A stretch of 62,789 bases of DNA, taken from NCBI GenBank assembly GCA_047630175.1, contig JBLHVI010000015.1, positions 1 to 62,789 on the forward strand, read 5' to 3'. A program made the position numbers and the translations under genes. The notes beneath the pieces are model-generated. The model had not been told where the DNA came from, ran no database searches, and saw only the letters and a list, made by a program, of their open reading frames with translations. This document shows positions 1 to 9,179 of this stretch, in pieces. This DNA comes from UBA4582 sp047630175 (GTDB taxonomy: Bacteria > Pseudomonadota > Gammaproteobacteria > Pseudomonadales > Azotimanducaceae). Each line of letters opens with the position of its first letter. The stretch's first letter is position 1.

Positions 1-745
1 TCGCGACACCGGTTCCCTGAACCCAGTCAACAACGTAAGTATCACCACTCACGTTGACCGTATTATTGGTGAAGTTGGCAGCATCCAGCGCGAAGGTCAG
101 GTTGCCAATCGTCAATAATTCGTTGGCGCCATCGACTACGCCACCAACCTCTAAGATCACATTCGCCAAATCGTCGTCATCAACATCCGTTATCGTGATG
201 GCACCAACAATCTTAGTTGCAGCGTCACCTTCGGTAAAAGTAAACGCATAGTTATTACCACCACCTAGGTCCAAAATCGGGGCATCATTAGTGGGCGCAA
301 CAGTGACAGTGGTCGTAGCCACGCGACTACTCTCATCGCCATCATTAACCGTGACAGCAATGGTGCGGTCACCAGCAGTCGGATTGGTGGTACTGGTGTG
401 CTGGTACTGGCTTGCCTGCAGGACAGCATTGGCCTGAGACAGCATCATTTCACCGCTATTAAATGTCACGGTAGCCACACCGGTCGAATTCACCCAGTTC
501 ACGGTATACGCCTGTCCGCCAATGGTCGCGGCCGAGCTGAAGTCTGCGGCATTCAAAGCAAAATTCAGCGAACCAATAGCCAGCTCTTCTGCCGCGCCAT
601 CAACGACGCCATCGACGTCCAATACCACGTTAACCAACGTTGTATCGTCGATGTCAGTAATACTCGTGGTCGCACCAACAATGGTGGCGGCGGCGTCCCC
701 TTCAGTAAACGTGAAGGCATAGTCAATCCCTGCACTGGCATCTAG
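1..745 (-). repeat. Two cadherin/VCBS-like protein repeats (about 157 residues) inside the giant gene
   Basis: Two copies begin with YAFTFTEGDAA (bases near 725 and near 253 on the minus strand) and continue with VGA, ITD.DD, L.NV.L.V.GVVDGA and IG.L.FAL. The spacing is about 471 bases. The second copy runs off the window, so the array probably continues. Confidence 0.75.
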
Positions 746-3493
746 GTCTACCACCGGGGCACGAACAGCTATGGCCAGAGCATTAACGTTCGCGGCATTA
801 TCCGCCGCATCAAAAACCTGACCAGCAACTACGGCGATAGTATCAACGTCGAAGTCAGCCGCAGCGATACTGCCAATTGTCTGCAAGGTTATTGCGCCGT
901 CACTACCGGTCGAGTCGGCAACAGAGGCGATCCCGGTCGCGCCTCCGGCAGCGACGTTGCCATAAGTAAAATCTCCGACTTCAAGCAGACCTGCACCACC
1001 GGTCGAGGTGTAGATCGCTTCAGAGAAGTTCAACTGCAAACCTGACTGATTAGCAAACGCTATTGCTGAGATAAGGACCGGCAACGCCTTATCAATTGTC
1101 ACTGACTCTTCTACACCAATTAGGTTAAACGCCCCGGATTGAGACAAGTAAGTTGCTTGAACCCAATCGGCTGTACGCGTGCCACTACTAATCTGCAGCT
1201 CATCAATCACACCGTGGAATCTCGAATTGTTGCTTTCCATCTGTCCAACTTGCCAGTCGCTGGTAACGTCGAAGTCATTTCGAATAGTCGCATCATTAGT
1301 GACATTGACACCGTTAAGGTAGATCGTCGCTGTTCCAACGCCTGCACCGCTCCGGTCTATAACAACCGTTATCTGGTTCCATTGATCTGCAACAATGACA
1401 GATGGGTTCGATTCAGCTGTACCTGTGTCACCAACATCATTAGCTGTTTCGATACGGATTTCACCAGCAGCATTGATAAAGAATCGAAAACCATCGACCG
1501 AGGCTCCCTGCGCGCTGTTCGCCAAAATAGTATTGATAGCAGAGACTGGACCATCAGGTTTGACCCAAACCGAGATAGTGAAATTTTGATTATCATCCCC
1601 GACACCAAATTGCGTGGAATCAAAACCGACATAGTCGTTATTGTCGCCATCAAAATCGAGTGCATTGCCTATTTTACCAGTCACTAAATCAGAGGCGTCC
1701 ATTCCGGTAAAGGACGTTCCATTGTTTGCCGACCCGTCTGAATCTTTGATGTTACCTGGCGTCAACGTGGTCGATGGCTCTTCACCAAGATGATAAACAC
1801 CGGTCGCAGCAGGCCAGACACCGGCCGCGTCCTGTTCTGCCGTAGCCGCCGAATTGTTGTAGTACAGGTAGACATAATCTGTCGCTACTGACTGATCGAC
1901 CTGCGGCACCTTGACCCAGACAACCGCGTTTTCAGCCCCGGCAGTGTCGTCCCATAATTCGATTTCGTAGCTCAGTTTTGTTGTACCATCTCTATCGACG
2001 AACCGCAGATCTGTACCGCCTGGCGCTATCTTGTCGAAATCAATGTCAGCTGTTGTGAGTTTCACCAGAATAGGAAAATCGGTGAGGTCTTCACCACTCC
2101 TTGTGTTATCAAAACTAATTCTTGTGCGACTTTGCCAGTCGGTGTCCCACCAGCTGACTTTATCTGCGACTAAATTGCTGGCGAGATCTTGCACATTCGG
2201 GTCTGTCGCACCATCCCCGGTATAGGTAACCTCCGGTATAGCGCTGGTATCAAGCACGCCATCGTCGAAGGTAATGTAGATGTCGTTGTCATTGGCAGTG
2301 TCGCCATTAGTGGTTGAGTTGAATGCCTCGTTGCTGACGCCCGCAACATCAAAATCGTTTGGGGTCACGCTTGTGTCGAGGATGGCCTCGGAGAAGATCA
2401 CTCGGACTGCGTCAATAAAGCCATCACCGTCGATATTAGCCGTTTCAATGGCACTAATAATCACGGGCGCTGCCTTGTCTGTCGCTACACTTGTCTCAGC
2501 CGCGACCACACTACCGCCAGCTGTGAGTTGTGCATTAGAGACTATGCTGACAGTCGGCGTTGCGCCCGTGTCGGCAGTGCCACTCTCCACAAGCTTGACA
2601 TAAAACACAGCATCACCTGCTGTATCGGTAAAGTACGGCGTGGTGGCATCAAGGGTAAAACCCGATACTGTAATAACTAAGTCACTAAAGTCATCATTGA
2701 GGACTGCATCGGCGGTGATCTTGATAAGGTCGATCTGACCGTCTCCGTCGGAATCTAGCGTTTCCCAGCTGGAAATGGGTAAGGTACTCTCCCAGTTTTG
2801 TTGCAGGCTGACACTGAATACGACGGCGGTTTCGATCTCGCCGGCATTAAATTCCAGGTCCCAATCACCACCGAGGCTCGCCTGACCGGTCAAATCTGTA
2901 CTCGCCGCAACGTCTGCGCCCGTTAACAAAGCAAGATTACCTAGCAGCCCACGCCCTTGGGTTGAATCCGCGAGGTTACAGCCATAGATGAGCAAGTCAG
3001 CATCGTCATTTAGTGAGTCTGCCCATCCTTCAATAGCCTCTTGATAGCTAACAAGATTGTTAGCACCTAACAGGGTACTGCCAATCTGCATTGCCGTGCT
3101 GGAGCCATGGGAAACAAGGTGGACGGCATCAAGGTCAGAATACAACGACAGTATTCCGCTGATCTGCTCCACACCATCTGCGCTTGCGTCGAGCACGTGC
3201 ACAAGAATCGTTTTGTCGGAGTCGCCAGTAAGGTCGTCGATGAGTTCTTGGGCGCCAGCGACATTGCTGTCAACAATCACTAGTTCAACCCGCTGTAAAC
3301 TCGCTGGCAGCAAAGTGCTATCGCTTAGGCCTGTTAACAGGCCTTCCAGATCCACATCCCCAACATTAGCCGGCAAATCTGGATCGTCGTTACCGACGAA
3401 CGCACCAAGAAAATCCGCCGAATATAACAAGCGAGGCTCTAGTACTTCGATACGTGGTGCTAATCGTTTTGTCGATCCATTTTTAGTGACGAT
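1..3493 (-). CDS. Giant LEPR-XLL / DUF4347 / LamG repeat surface protein, N-terminal part
   Basis: The minus strand reads open from about 3541 to the window edge, so the C-terminus is missing. Counting from 3493, domains in order are: the LEPR-XLL signature LEPRLLYSADFLG (about 18-30), a DUF4347 domain (about 70-210, with HLVSHGSS and LLIYGCNLA), calcium-type loops such as DSDGDGQID, a DUF2341 region starting SWWDTDWQSR (about 445-550), a LamG/concanavalin-like region (about 565-780), then cadherin/VCBS-like repeats. Family members are very large, calcium-rich secreted or surface adhesin-like proteins. It is the last visible gene of an operon with three adaptor/protease genes, which suggests they export or process it. 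The start is odd: in this frame no ATG, GTG or TTG precedes the LEPR motif. An ATC at 3493 follows an AAGGTGAG site, or one base is missing in the A-run at 3467-3470. DUF4347 and LEPR calls are firm; adhesin role is inferred. Confidence 0.85.
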   Translation of the reverse strand, partial: MVTKNGSTKRLAPRIEVLEPRLLYSADFLGAFVGNDDPDLPANVGDVDLEGLLTGLSDSTLLPASLQRVELVIVDSNVAGAQELIDDLTGDSDKTILVHVLDASADGVEQISGILSLYSDLDAVHLVSHGSSTAMQIGSTLLGANNLVSYQEAIEGWADSLNDDADLLIYGCNLADSTQGRGLLGNLALLTGADVAASTDLTGQASLGGDWDLEFNAGEIETAVVFSVSLQQNWESTLPISSWETLDSDGDGQIDLIKITADAVLNDDFSDLVITVSGFTLDATTPYFTDTAGDAVFYVKLVESGTADTGATPTVSIVSNAQLTAGGSVVAAETSVATDKAAPVIISAIETANIDGDGFIDAVRVIFSEAILDTSVTPNDFDVAGVSNEAFNSTTNGDTANDNDIYITFDDGVLDTSAIPEVTYTGDGATDPNVQDLASNLVADKVSWWDTDWQSRTRISFDNTRSGEDLTDFPILVKLTTADIDFDKIAPGGTDLRFVDRDGTTKLSYEIELWDDTAGAENAVVWVKVPQVDQSVATDYVYLYYNNSAATAEQDAAGVWPAATGVYHLGEEPSTTLTPGNIKDSDGSANNGTSFTGMDASDLVTGKIGNALDFDGDNNDYVGFDSTQFGVGDDNQNFTISVWVKPDGPVSAINTILANSAQGASVDGFRFFINAAGEIRIETANDVGDTGTAESNPSVIVADQWNQITVVIDRSGAGVGTATIYLNGVNVTNDATIRNDFDVTSDWQVGQMESNNSRFHGVIDELQISSGTRTADWVQATYLSQSGAFNLIGVEESVTIDKALPVLISAIAFANQSGLQLNFSEAIYTSTGGAGLLEVGDFTYGNVAAGGATGIASVADSTGSDGAITLQTIGSIAAADFDVDTIAVVAGQVFDAADNAANVNALAIAVRAPVVDLDASAGIDYAFTFTEGDAAATIVGATTSITDIDDTTLVNVVLDVDGVVDGAAEELAIGSLNFALNAADFSSAATIGGQAYTVNWVNSTGVATVTFNSGEMMLSQANAVLQASQYQHTSTTNPTAGDRTIAVTVNDGDESSRVATTTVTVAPTNDAPILDLGGGNNYAFTFTEGDAATKIVGAITITDVDDDDLANVILEVGGVVDGANELLTIGNLTFALDAANFTNNTVNVSGDTYVVDWVQGTGVA

Positions 3494-3578
3494 GCACTCA
3501 CCTTGGCGGTTGCTAACATTAAGGTACTTACGTGATAAAGCTTACTTTACAGAGCCTACTGTAGAACAAGCTGCGCCC

Positions 3579-5090
3579 CTACTCGCTGCACTGAGTCAAT
3601 TTGACACTCGCCGCGGGCGCAATTTGTTTCACCAGCCTCGCGAGCTCTTGCTGAGCCGTCTGGCCGCTATCGAACGACAGATTGAGCCAAGAGGAGTTCC
3701 GCAAAACCGCAAGCAATCCAGCGTCAACATCAACTTCAGCAAGGCTTTCTTGGTAGGCCATAGCATTAAGCTCGTTGCCAAAAAAACCGACCGAAACCCG
3801 AACTTCGTCTTCTGCCGAACTGATCCGATAGAAGTCTTTTATGCCTTTTCCACCAAGGTACTCCTGAATGTTAACCGGGGGCGCTTGGTCTTGCTGAAAC
3901 GCGACAAAAACTTGATAGCCGGCGTTCAGTGGGTAAGCTTCAACATGTTGTGGTTCGCTGGCATCGTCCATTTTTGAAATCGTGTCTGAAAGGCTGTCGG
4001 TCATAACTGCGTTAGCTAGGGGACCAACGCGATAACAATCTCTGGCGCTCGTCATTTGAATGGCCGGCTCGAACGAGTCCACCACTACCGTCTGTTGAAC
4101 AGACATTTGCACATCACTTGCTTGCGCTTCCATTTCAGCCACTAAATTCGACTGAATGGATATTTCCTTGCTAGATAATTGCTGGCCAGAAAGCGCTAGC
4201 GGAGAAGGCTCGACTGCAGAGTGTTCAACAGGCAAAAAAGCCAGATTACAGCGCAGTCCGCCGGCAATCGAATGGTCCGAATTTGGCAAAACTAGGCGCG
4301 CACCAAATGTGCCACTGGCCGCGTCAGCAACCTTATCAACCCTCGAGACGGTGGCTATTTGAGGACGATAACCAGGCACACCCGGCGTTATCTCCGCACG
4401 TCTGCCGGGCAACACCCTACCCAAGTACTTCACCGGCAAGATCACTTCTACATGCAGCGGATCTATCTGCGCAATGCGCATCACCGGATCGTCTTCAATG
4501 TATTCACCCACTGCTTTATAACCCTCCATCACGACGCCTGATATAGGCGATCGAATTGAGTGCCTTTCAAGCACGGCTTTGGCGCGGTCATAGGTCAGGT
4601 CTGCAATCGTCTTGTTGTCTTTTTCCTGCCGCACCTGCAGCTGAGCAATGCGGTTCTCTGTGTCGAGTTTGTCTATCTCCTGCTTCGAAATGGCCTTTTT
4701 TTGATACAAGGCGCGGTTTCTCTCGCTAGTACGATTGCCAAAAGCTGCACTCTCTTCGCGTAAGCTGATGGACGTCGTCAAATCTGCACGCACCTTTGCG
4801 AGAATAGCATTCGCATTAGCGACACTTGAATCTAACGTGGCAACAATCACACCTTTTTCTACCGTATCACTGCGTCTCGCGTAGATCATGTCAATAATGC
4901 CAGGAACAGCAGATCCGAGGTCAACGATTTCACTCGGTTCGATGACGCAGTCAAAGTCAGGTAGCGGCTCTGGTTCTATAGCGCCGATATAGCCGGACCA
5001 AATAGCGCACCCAACGAAAGCCAGCAATGGTCGACTAGACCGATTGCTGAACCCCCTATTAAAGCTCGCTAATAGAACAACAGATTCCAT
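3579..5090 (-). CDS. HlyD-type periplasmic adaptor with SPOR-like C-terminal domain
   Basis: This 503-residue protein has one N-terminal membrane segment (about 20-40), a biotinyl-lipoyl half (GIIDMIYARRSDTVEKG), a coiled-coil hairpin (about 90-165), the second lipoyl half (SIRSPISGVVMEGYKAVGEY) and a beta-barrel, as in membrane fusion proteins of RND and type I exporters. After a linker (about 300-395) comes an extra domain beginning AGYQVFVAFQQD with the alternating pattern of SPOR-like peptidoglycan-binding domains, which ordinary adaptors lack. A clean AGGAAG site overlaps the stop codon of the upstream M50 gene, so the two are translationally coupled. It probably acts in the periplasm, joining an inner-membrane partner to an outer-membrane channel for the giant protein downstream. 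No ABC ATPase or RND pump is visible here. SPOR identity is by pattern only. Confidence 0.8.
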   Translation of the reverse strand: MESVVLLASFNRGFSNRSSRPLLAFVGCAIWSGYIGAIEPEPLPDFDCVIEPSEIVDLGSAVPGIIDMIYARRSDTVEKGVIVATLDSSVANANAILAKVRADLTTSISLREESAAFGNRTSERNRALYQKKAISKQEIDKLDTENRIAQLQVRQEKDNKTIADLTYDRAKAVLERHSIRSPISGVVMEGYKAVGEYIEDDPVMRIAQIDPLHVEVILPVKYLGRVLPGRRAEITPGVPGYRPQIATVSRVDKVADAASGTFGARLVLPNSDHSIAGGLRCNLAFLPVEHSAVEPSPLALSGQQLSSKEISIQSNLVAEMEAQASDVQMSVQQTVVVDSFEPAIQMTSARDCYRVGPLANAVMTDSLSDTISKMDDASEPQHVEAYPLNAGYQVFVAFQQDQAPPVNIQEYLGGKGIKDFYRISSAEDEVRVSVGFFGNELNAMAYQESLAEVDVDAGLLAVLRNSSWLNLSFDSGQTAQQELARLVKQIAPAASVKLTQCSE

Positions 5091-5098
5091 ATATCTTC

Positions 5099-7240
5099 CT
5101 ATACCGCGAGTTGGCTTAAGACCAACTGACGGGCTTTACGTAACCATTGCAGCGCAATGGGTTCCGAACCATGATCGAACAAGATATAGGCACGTTCGCC
5201 TAGACCAGATACAACGACGCCTGTGTTTAATTCAAGGTCGACCTGAAAATATTTTTCTAATGCTTTGTTCGTACTGGCTTCCCGGGATACTGCGTCGACG
5301 GCAATATCGCCACCGCCAAACGTTCCTAACGCGGCACTCGGCAATTCGAGGCTGGCAGCCGGTGTTTCGCGAATGATCCTTGCACCAATTCTATGCCCAC
5401 TGTTTTCTGCCAGTCGCACTTCGACACTATCAACATTGCGCCGAAGCAACCCAATTTCACTCTGTCCCACCACGGCACGCACAATTAATCGATCCTCCTT
5501 AGAAACATAGCCTAACAATTGCCCTTGGTTCAGGTATATTCCAACCAATCCACTCTCAGCTACCAATACCACCGTCCCTGACACCCGACTTTTAACCATC
5601 AGACCTTCAGCCTGTTGTCGCAGTGATACAAGCTCATACTCAATGGTTTCGAGTTCTGAATTAGATATCAGTGCCTGCACCTGTGCGCTGGACTGCTCAG
5701 CCCACCTGCGAGCAAGCACCTCACGGCGTCGTGCTTCCAACACGGCAAGTTGAGTTTGCAGTACCGGGTTTTGCATCTCTACCAGGACATCACCAGGTTC
5801 CACATGATCACCGGAAGAAACCAGCAAATGCTCAATAAAACCCTCCGTCTCAGCGAATACTTGAGCTTGGTCAGGCACCCACACCACACCGTCAGCGCGC
5901 GTTGTCAGCGGCAACGGCACGAGTCCGAATACAAGGACCATAACAATCACTACGGCCAGAGAGACCCCCGTTGCTCTCAGTCTAGTTTCTGCAAGTTGGG
6001 GGCCCTTAATTAGGAACACAACCCCTTGTATAATAGGCATCAGCAGTTGCACCGATACGGCCCATGCGGCGAGAGCGATACCAATGACCAAGTATTCTTG
6101 TATGAGGAAGACTCCGATCGCCACCATAACAATCAACCTGTAAATAAGCGCTGCTGGGCCATAACAAATAAACCAGAGATGTTCACGCTCTGCAGTTTGG
6201 GGAGAAGCCGCCTGCTCCATCCCAAAAAGGTATCGCTGAATCAAGTATAGATAGTATCGACTGCTTCGTGTTGCGAGATTCGGGATTTCAATATAATCCT
6301 GAAGCATGTAATAGCCATCGAACCTCAGCAGAGGATTGGCGTTGAACAGTACAGTCGATACACTCGCAATGAGCGCCACGGAAAACGCCGCATTTTTTAC
6401 AACACCTGGTTCAACGCTAAACCAAATGAACAGCGCTAACGCTGCCACGAAGAGCTCTGCCATAATACCGGCAGCACTTACCAGCACCCGTTTGCGCTTA
6501 TCCCGAAAAGACCAAGAAGCTGTAGCGTCGACATGTGGGACTGGCACCATCACTAGCAGCGAAATTCCCATTTCATGGACTTCGCCACCCCACATCTTGA
6601 TGGCGAAGGCATGAGAAAACTCATGCACAAGCTTAACGAACACGTACAGCATCACGAGGCCGAACAAGCTTTCCGGCTGCAGTAGATCCTGATTAAAAGC
6701 CGCAGAGAGCAATGAAAAATTAACGACGGCTAAGAGTGCGGCGATAGTAACGGTCAGCGCCCAGACCACCAATGCGGTGCGAGTAAACAGCGGCCTTATG
6801 TACACAACGAGTCGATTCAGTAGTTTGTCAGGATCGAACAGCGGCAATCGTAGCACCAATGGATTAAACTTTTTGCCCATGGGTTTATTGCCCATCAGCC
6901 GGCCAAAGAAGTCCTTTATGCCAGGCGGCGTGCCACCGCCTAACGCACCTACCGAGAATAATTGTGCAAGGATTATCACCATTTCTTGTGCATTGGGTGC
7001 ATTCTCACCAAGCGCTTTCTGCGTACTATCCGAAATTTGCTGAACCGTCAGTTTGCCGTCAAATCGACCGATAAAAGCATAAGCCGAATCGTTGAAGCGA
7101 AGGGGCGTGTTATTAGCCTTGTTATGGAGAACATACCACCGGTCACCACGGTAATCTTGCGGGTAAAGAATAACGTGCCGCTGTAAGCGCGGGGTCAGCG
7201 CGGCGATCTGATGCCAGTCAGGTTGATTGCTTTGCCTCAT
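5099..7240 (-). CDS. PqqD-like / M50 site-2-protease / HlyD fusion membrane protein
   Basis: The 713-residue product is modular. Residues about 10-100 resemble the PqqD winged-helix fold (WYVLHN, LRFNDSAY, DGKLTVQQIS), a fold used as a peptide-recognition element in RiPP pathways. Residues about 150-425 form a polytopic M50 metalloprotease with zinc motif HEFSH (206-210) and the distal NPLLRFDGYY motif whose Asp (308) completes the site. A C-terminal HlyD-like lipoyl part follows (about 430-560, VFAETEGFIEHLLVSSGDHVEP reads as a lipoyl half, given here in part). The active-site residues are all present, so proteolysis is likely. It sits five bases after the GAF-HlyD gene and just before the SPOR-type adaptor. 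Proteins of this architecture are often called peptidase M50 or biotin/lipoyl-binding proteins; the true substrate is unknown. Confidence 0.88.
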   Translation of the reverse strand: MRQSNQPDWHQIAALTPRLQRHVILYPQDYRGDRWYVLHNKANNTPLRFNDSAYAFIGRFDGKLTVQQISDSTQKALGENAPNAQEMVIILAQLFSVGALGGGTPPGIKDFFGRLMGNKPMGKKFNPLVLRLPLFDPDKLLNRLVVYIRPLFTRTALVVWALTVTIAALLAVVNFSLLSAAFNQDLLQPESLFGLVMLYVFVKLVHEFSHAFAIKMWGGEVHEMGISLLVMVPVPHVDATASWSFRDKRKRVLVSAAGIMAELFVAALALFIWFSVEPGVVKNAAFSVALIASVSTVLFNANPLLRFDGYYMLQDYIEIPNLATRSSRYYLYLIQRYLFGMEQAASPQTAEREHLWFICYGPAALIYRLIVMVAIGVFLIQEYLVIGIALAAWAVSVQLLMPIIQGVVFLIKGPQLAETRLRATGVSLAVVIVMVLVFGLVPLPLTTRADGVVWVPDQAQVFAETEGFIEHLLVSSGDHVEPGDVLVEMQNPVLQTQLAVLEARRREVLARRWAEQSSAQVQALISNSELETIEYELVSLRQQAEGLMVKSRVSGTVVLVAESGLVGIYLNQGQLLGYVSKEDRLIVRAVVGQSEIGLLRRNVDSVEVRLAENSGHRIGARIIRETPAASLELPSAALGTFGGGDIAVDAVSREASTNKALEKYFQVDLELNTGVVVSGLGERAYILFDHGSEPIALQWLRKARQLVLSQLAV

Positions 7241-7245
7241 AGCAA

Positions 7246-9060
7246 TCAGAACCCCATAGACCAGAACCAGACGCGGAGGCGGTCAACAACCGAATGAGTC
7301 CATATCCAGATTAACTTACGTTGCCCCATCGCTATCTTAGCAACGCCCTCCATACCAGGACGCAGCTGTGGAGTCGGCGCGTCTAATGTGGCCTCTACTA
7401 AAAAATAATTTCGACCTTCAGATGAGACCGTCACGGGTATGACCTTCTGCACTGACACAGCAAAAGTAGCATCTGGTAATGCAGCTATAATAAGTTGACC
7501 GGTTCTACCAACGCCCATGCCCGCCACGTCAAATTCGTCAACTTCAAGCACAACTCGATAGCTCGCGAGCGGCGCTACTTCAAATAAAACTTGGCCTGTC
7601 TCAACAGGCGCCCCCAACGCTTGGCTATAGTCTCCACGCACTATAATGCCATCGATTGGTGACGTTAATCGGGTTCGACCCAGTTGACCTTCTACCAATT
7701 TAAATTCTGCTTTGACCTGATCTAGCTGCGCGATAGTAATACCGAGTTTTGCCCTGTCCCGCAAAGCCAGTGCCTCTTGATAGACGTTTTGTAGCTTATT
7801 AATTTCGCCCTGCCATTTTTGAAGTTCGAGCTGCAACCCCCGGTCATCCAGCTCCGCGATCACTTGTCCTTTTTTCACAACGTCACCAGCCCGCGCGCTA
7901 GCCTGCTCAACAAACCCTTCATGGGGCGCCACCAACATATAACGCACTGCACCCTCGATCGATGCCGGCGCAGTTATTTTGTGTTCACCGTCAAACAAAA
8001 CTGATGCTAGCAGTAATAATACAGCACACGCAGAAAAAATCTTGAGTCTAAAATACGCGGGACCCGTGGCCTCTGTCACTAGGTTCTTCAATGCGTCTTT
8101 ACCAGTAGAAAACAGGCTGCGCTCGTCTCGTTGCTTTATTTCCAGCAGTCTACCCGCAAGGCTCGCTATCGAACTAGCATCAGCAATGAACTTTGCATCA
8201 AATGGCGAATCAACGTCTCGCTCGAACATTAACGCACCGAGGAAGCCCTTCCTGCCCTCCAACAACACTGTGCAACTAGTGCCAAAGCCTTCGTGCAACA
8301 GCAACTCTTGGTGGGCCCTAGTTATGTGATTTACATCAGCTCTAATTGATGGCAATACGATCACAGAAGATTGATCTGAAGCCTCTTCCATCGCCGCTTC
8401 TAAACGACGAACCATTTGCGTGCGCGGGTCGATGCGCTCCACGTGCGACAACGCAACAAGTGCAACGGCCAGACCATTATGCAAACCAAGGCTTACTCGC
8501 TGGCAATCAAAATTGTCCGCCAGCAGGCTAACGAGCTCCGAGGCTGCCTTTTGATAGGTGGCCTGACCAAGCACTATGGCAATAAGCTTTGCCGTGAAGG
8601 AACCAAATTCCTGCTGATAGGAAAGACGCTGCTCAATGAGCCTCTCGATCCACGTACTACCCCATTGAAGAAGTTGCAATATCGCAAACTGCTGCGCGTC
8701 AGATCGTGGCGATATCATCAGTACCACAACGCCAACCATCTCATTAGCGGCAATGAGAGGGCACCCTATCAGATCGCAGGTACTCAAATCGCCTGGCCCG
8801 TAGTGCTCACTAGACCGCAGGACAGCAGCGTTTGCGGCAATTACATCTTCAGCAATGGCCAGCAGCATCGGACTTTGATCACTCTTTTCTGGCCAACTGG
8901 CGAGCCACTTGCTAGCGTCTTTGTCAACATGGGGCGTGAATATCGCCCCATGAATAACCCCAGCTACCATTTGGCACTGCCAAGTAAGCCACGACCGTGC
9001 TATTTCAGCGGGTAGCACCAATTCGATTGGACGTTGATTGACCAAACTAGCAACGGACAC
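7246..9060 (-). CDS. GAF-sensor / HlyD membrane fusion protein
   Basis: This 604-residue protein carries a GAF-like region in its N-terminal half (about 45-310; the clearest copy runs from FGSFTAKLIA to SIASLAGRLLE), a single membrane helix (about 335-352, FSACAVLLLLASVLF) and then a HlyD adaptor: lipoyl half APHEGFVEQASARAGDVVKKG, a short coiled coil, second half LTSPIDGIIVRGDYSQ and a barrel. The topology puts the GAF part in the cytoplasm and the adaptor in the periplasm, which would couple a small-molecule signal to export. Translation starts at GTG 9060, chosen because GGAG lies seven bases upstream and overlaps the stop of the 24-codon ORF. It heads the run of three large accessory genes of the operon. 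GAF assignment is by pattern, HlyD assignment is firm. Confidence 0.85.
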   Translation of the reverse strand: MSVASLVNQRPIELVLPAEIARSWLTWQCQMVAGVIHGAIFTPHVDKDASKWLASWPEKSDQSPMLLAIAEDVIAANAAVLRSSEHYGPGDLSTCDLIGCPLIAANEMVGVVVLMISPRSDAQQFAILQLLQWGSTWIERLIEQRLSYQQEFGSFTAKLIAIVLGQATYQKAASELVSLLADNFDCQRVSLGLHNGLAVALVALSHVERIDPRTQMVRRLEAAMEEASDQSSVIVLPSIRADVNHITRAHQELLLHEGFGTSCTVLLEGRKGFLGALMFERDVDSPFDAKFIADASSIASLAGRLLEIKQRDERSLFSTGKDALKNLVTEATGPAYFRLKIFSACAVLLLLASVLFDGEHKITAPASIEGAVRYMLVAPHEGFVEQASARAGDVVKKGQVIAELDDRGLQLELQKWQGEINKLQNVYQEALALRDRAKLGITIAQLDQVKAEFKLVEGQLGRTRLTSPIDGIIVRGDYSQALGAPVETGQVLFEVAPLASYRVVLEVDEFDVAGMGVGRTGQLIIAALPDATFAVSVQKVIPVTVSSEGRNYFLVEATLDAPTPQLRPGMEGVAKIAMGQRKLIWIWTHSVVDRLRVWFWSMGF

Positions 9061-9069
9061 TCGTGGCTC

Positions 9070-9144
9070 CTACTTCTCGCGCATCAAAGAGACATCCTGC
9101 ATACCGCCAAGGACTAGTGACAAATCACCTTCAGAAATTTCCAT
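9070..9144 (-). CDS. 24-residue double-glycine-leader-like microprotein
   Basis: A 25-codon frame encodes a peptide beginning MEISEGDLSLVLGG followed by MQDVSLMREK. The first part fits the double-glycine leader pattern (I/L)S..(D/E)L..V.GG of bacteriocins and RiPP precursors. Its TAG stop is fused to the GGAG ribosome site of the GAF-HlyD gene (nine bases between stop and GTG). It has no good ribosome site of its own, but its ATG lies two bases after the stop of a 10-codon ORF that has one. The core after GG is only ten residues, so a classical bacteriocin is unlikely. It could be a signal or coupling peptide, or a chance frame. Confidence 0.4.
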   Translation of the reverse strand: MEISEGDLSLVLGGMQDVSLMREK

Positions 9145-9146
9145 AA

Positions 9147-9179
9147 CTATATGGAATTGAACGGGTTATTGTGGCTCAT
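9147..9179 (-). CDS. 10-codon upstream ORF with strong ribosome site
   Basis: The frame MSHNNPFNSI starts at ATG 9179, immediately after a GGGGGT run (9181-9186), and stops two bases before the ATG of the GG-motif microprotein. It may serve only to feed ribosomes into the next frame. The GGGGGT is close to the ATG, so real translation is uncertain. Confidence 0.25.
   Translation of the reverse strand: MSHNNPFNSI

Noticed and set aside
3057..3977. A 306-codon plus-strand frame opposite the LEPR-XLL gene and the adaptor gene
   Set aside because: It is the complement of two clearly coding minus-strand regions, has no family match and overlaps the start region of the giant gene.
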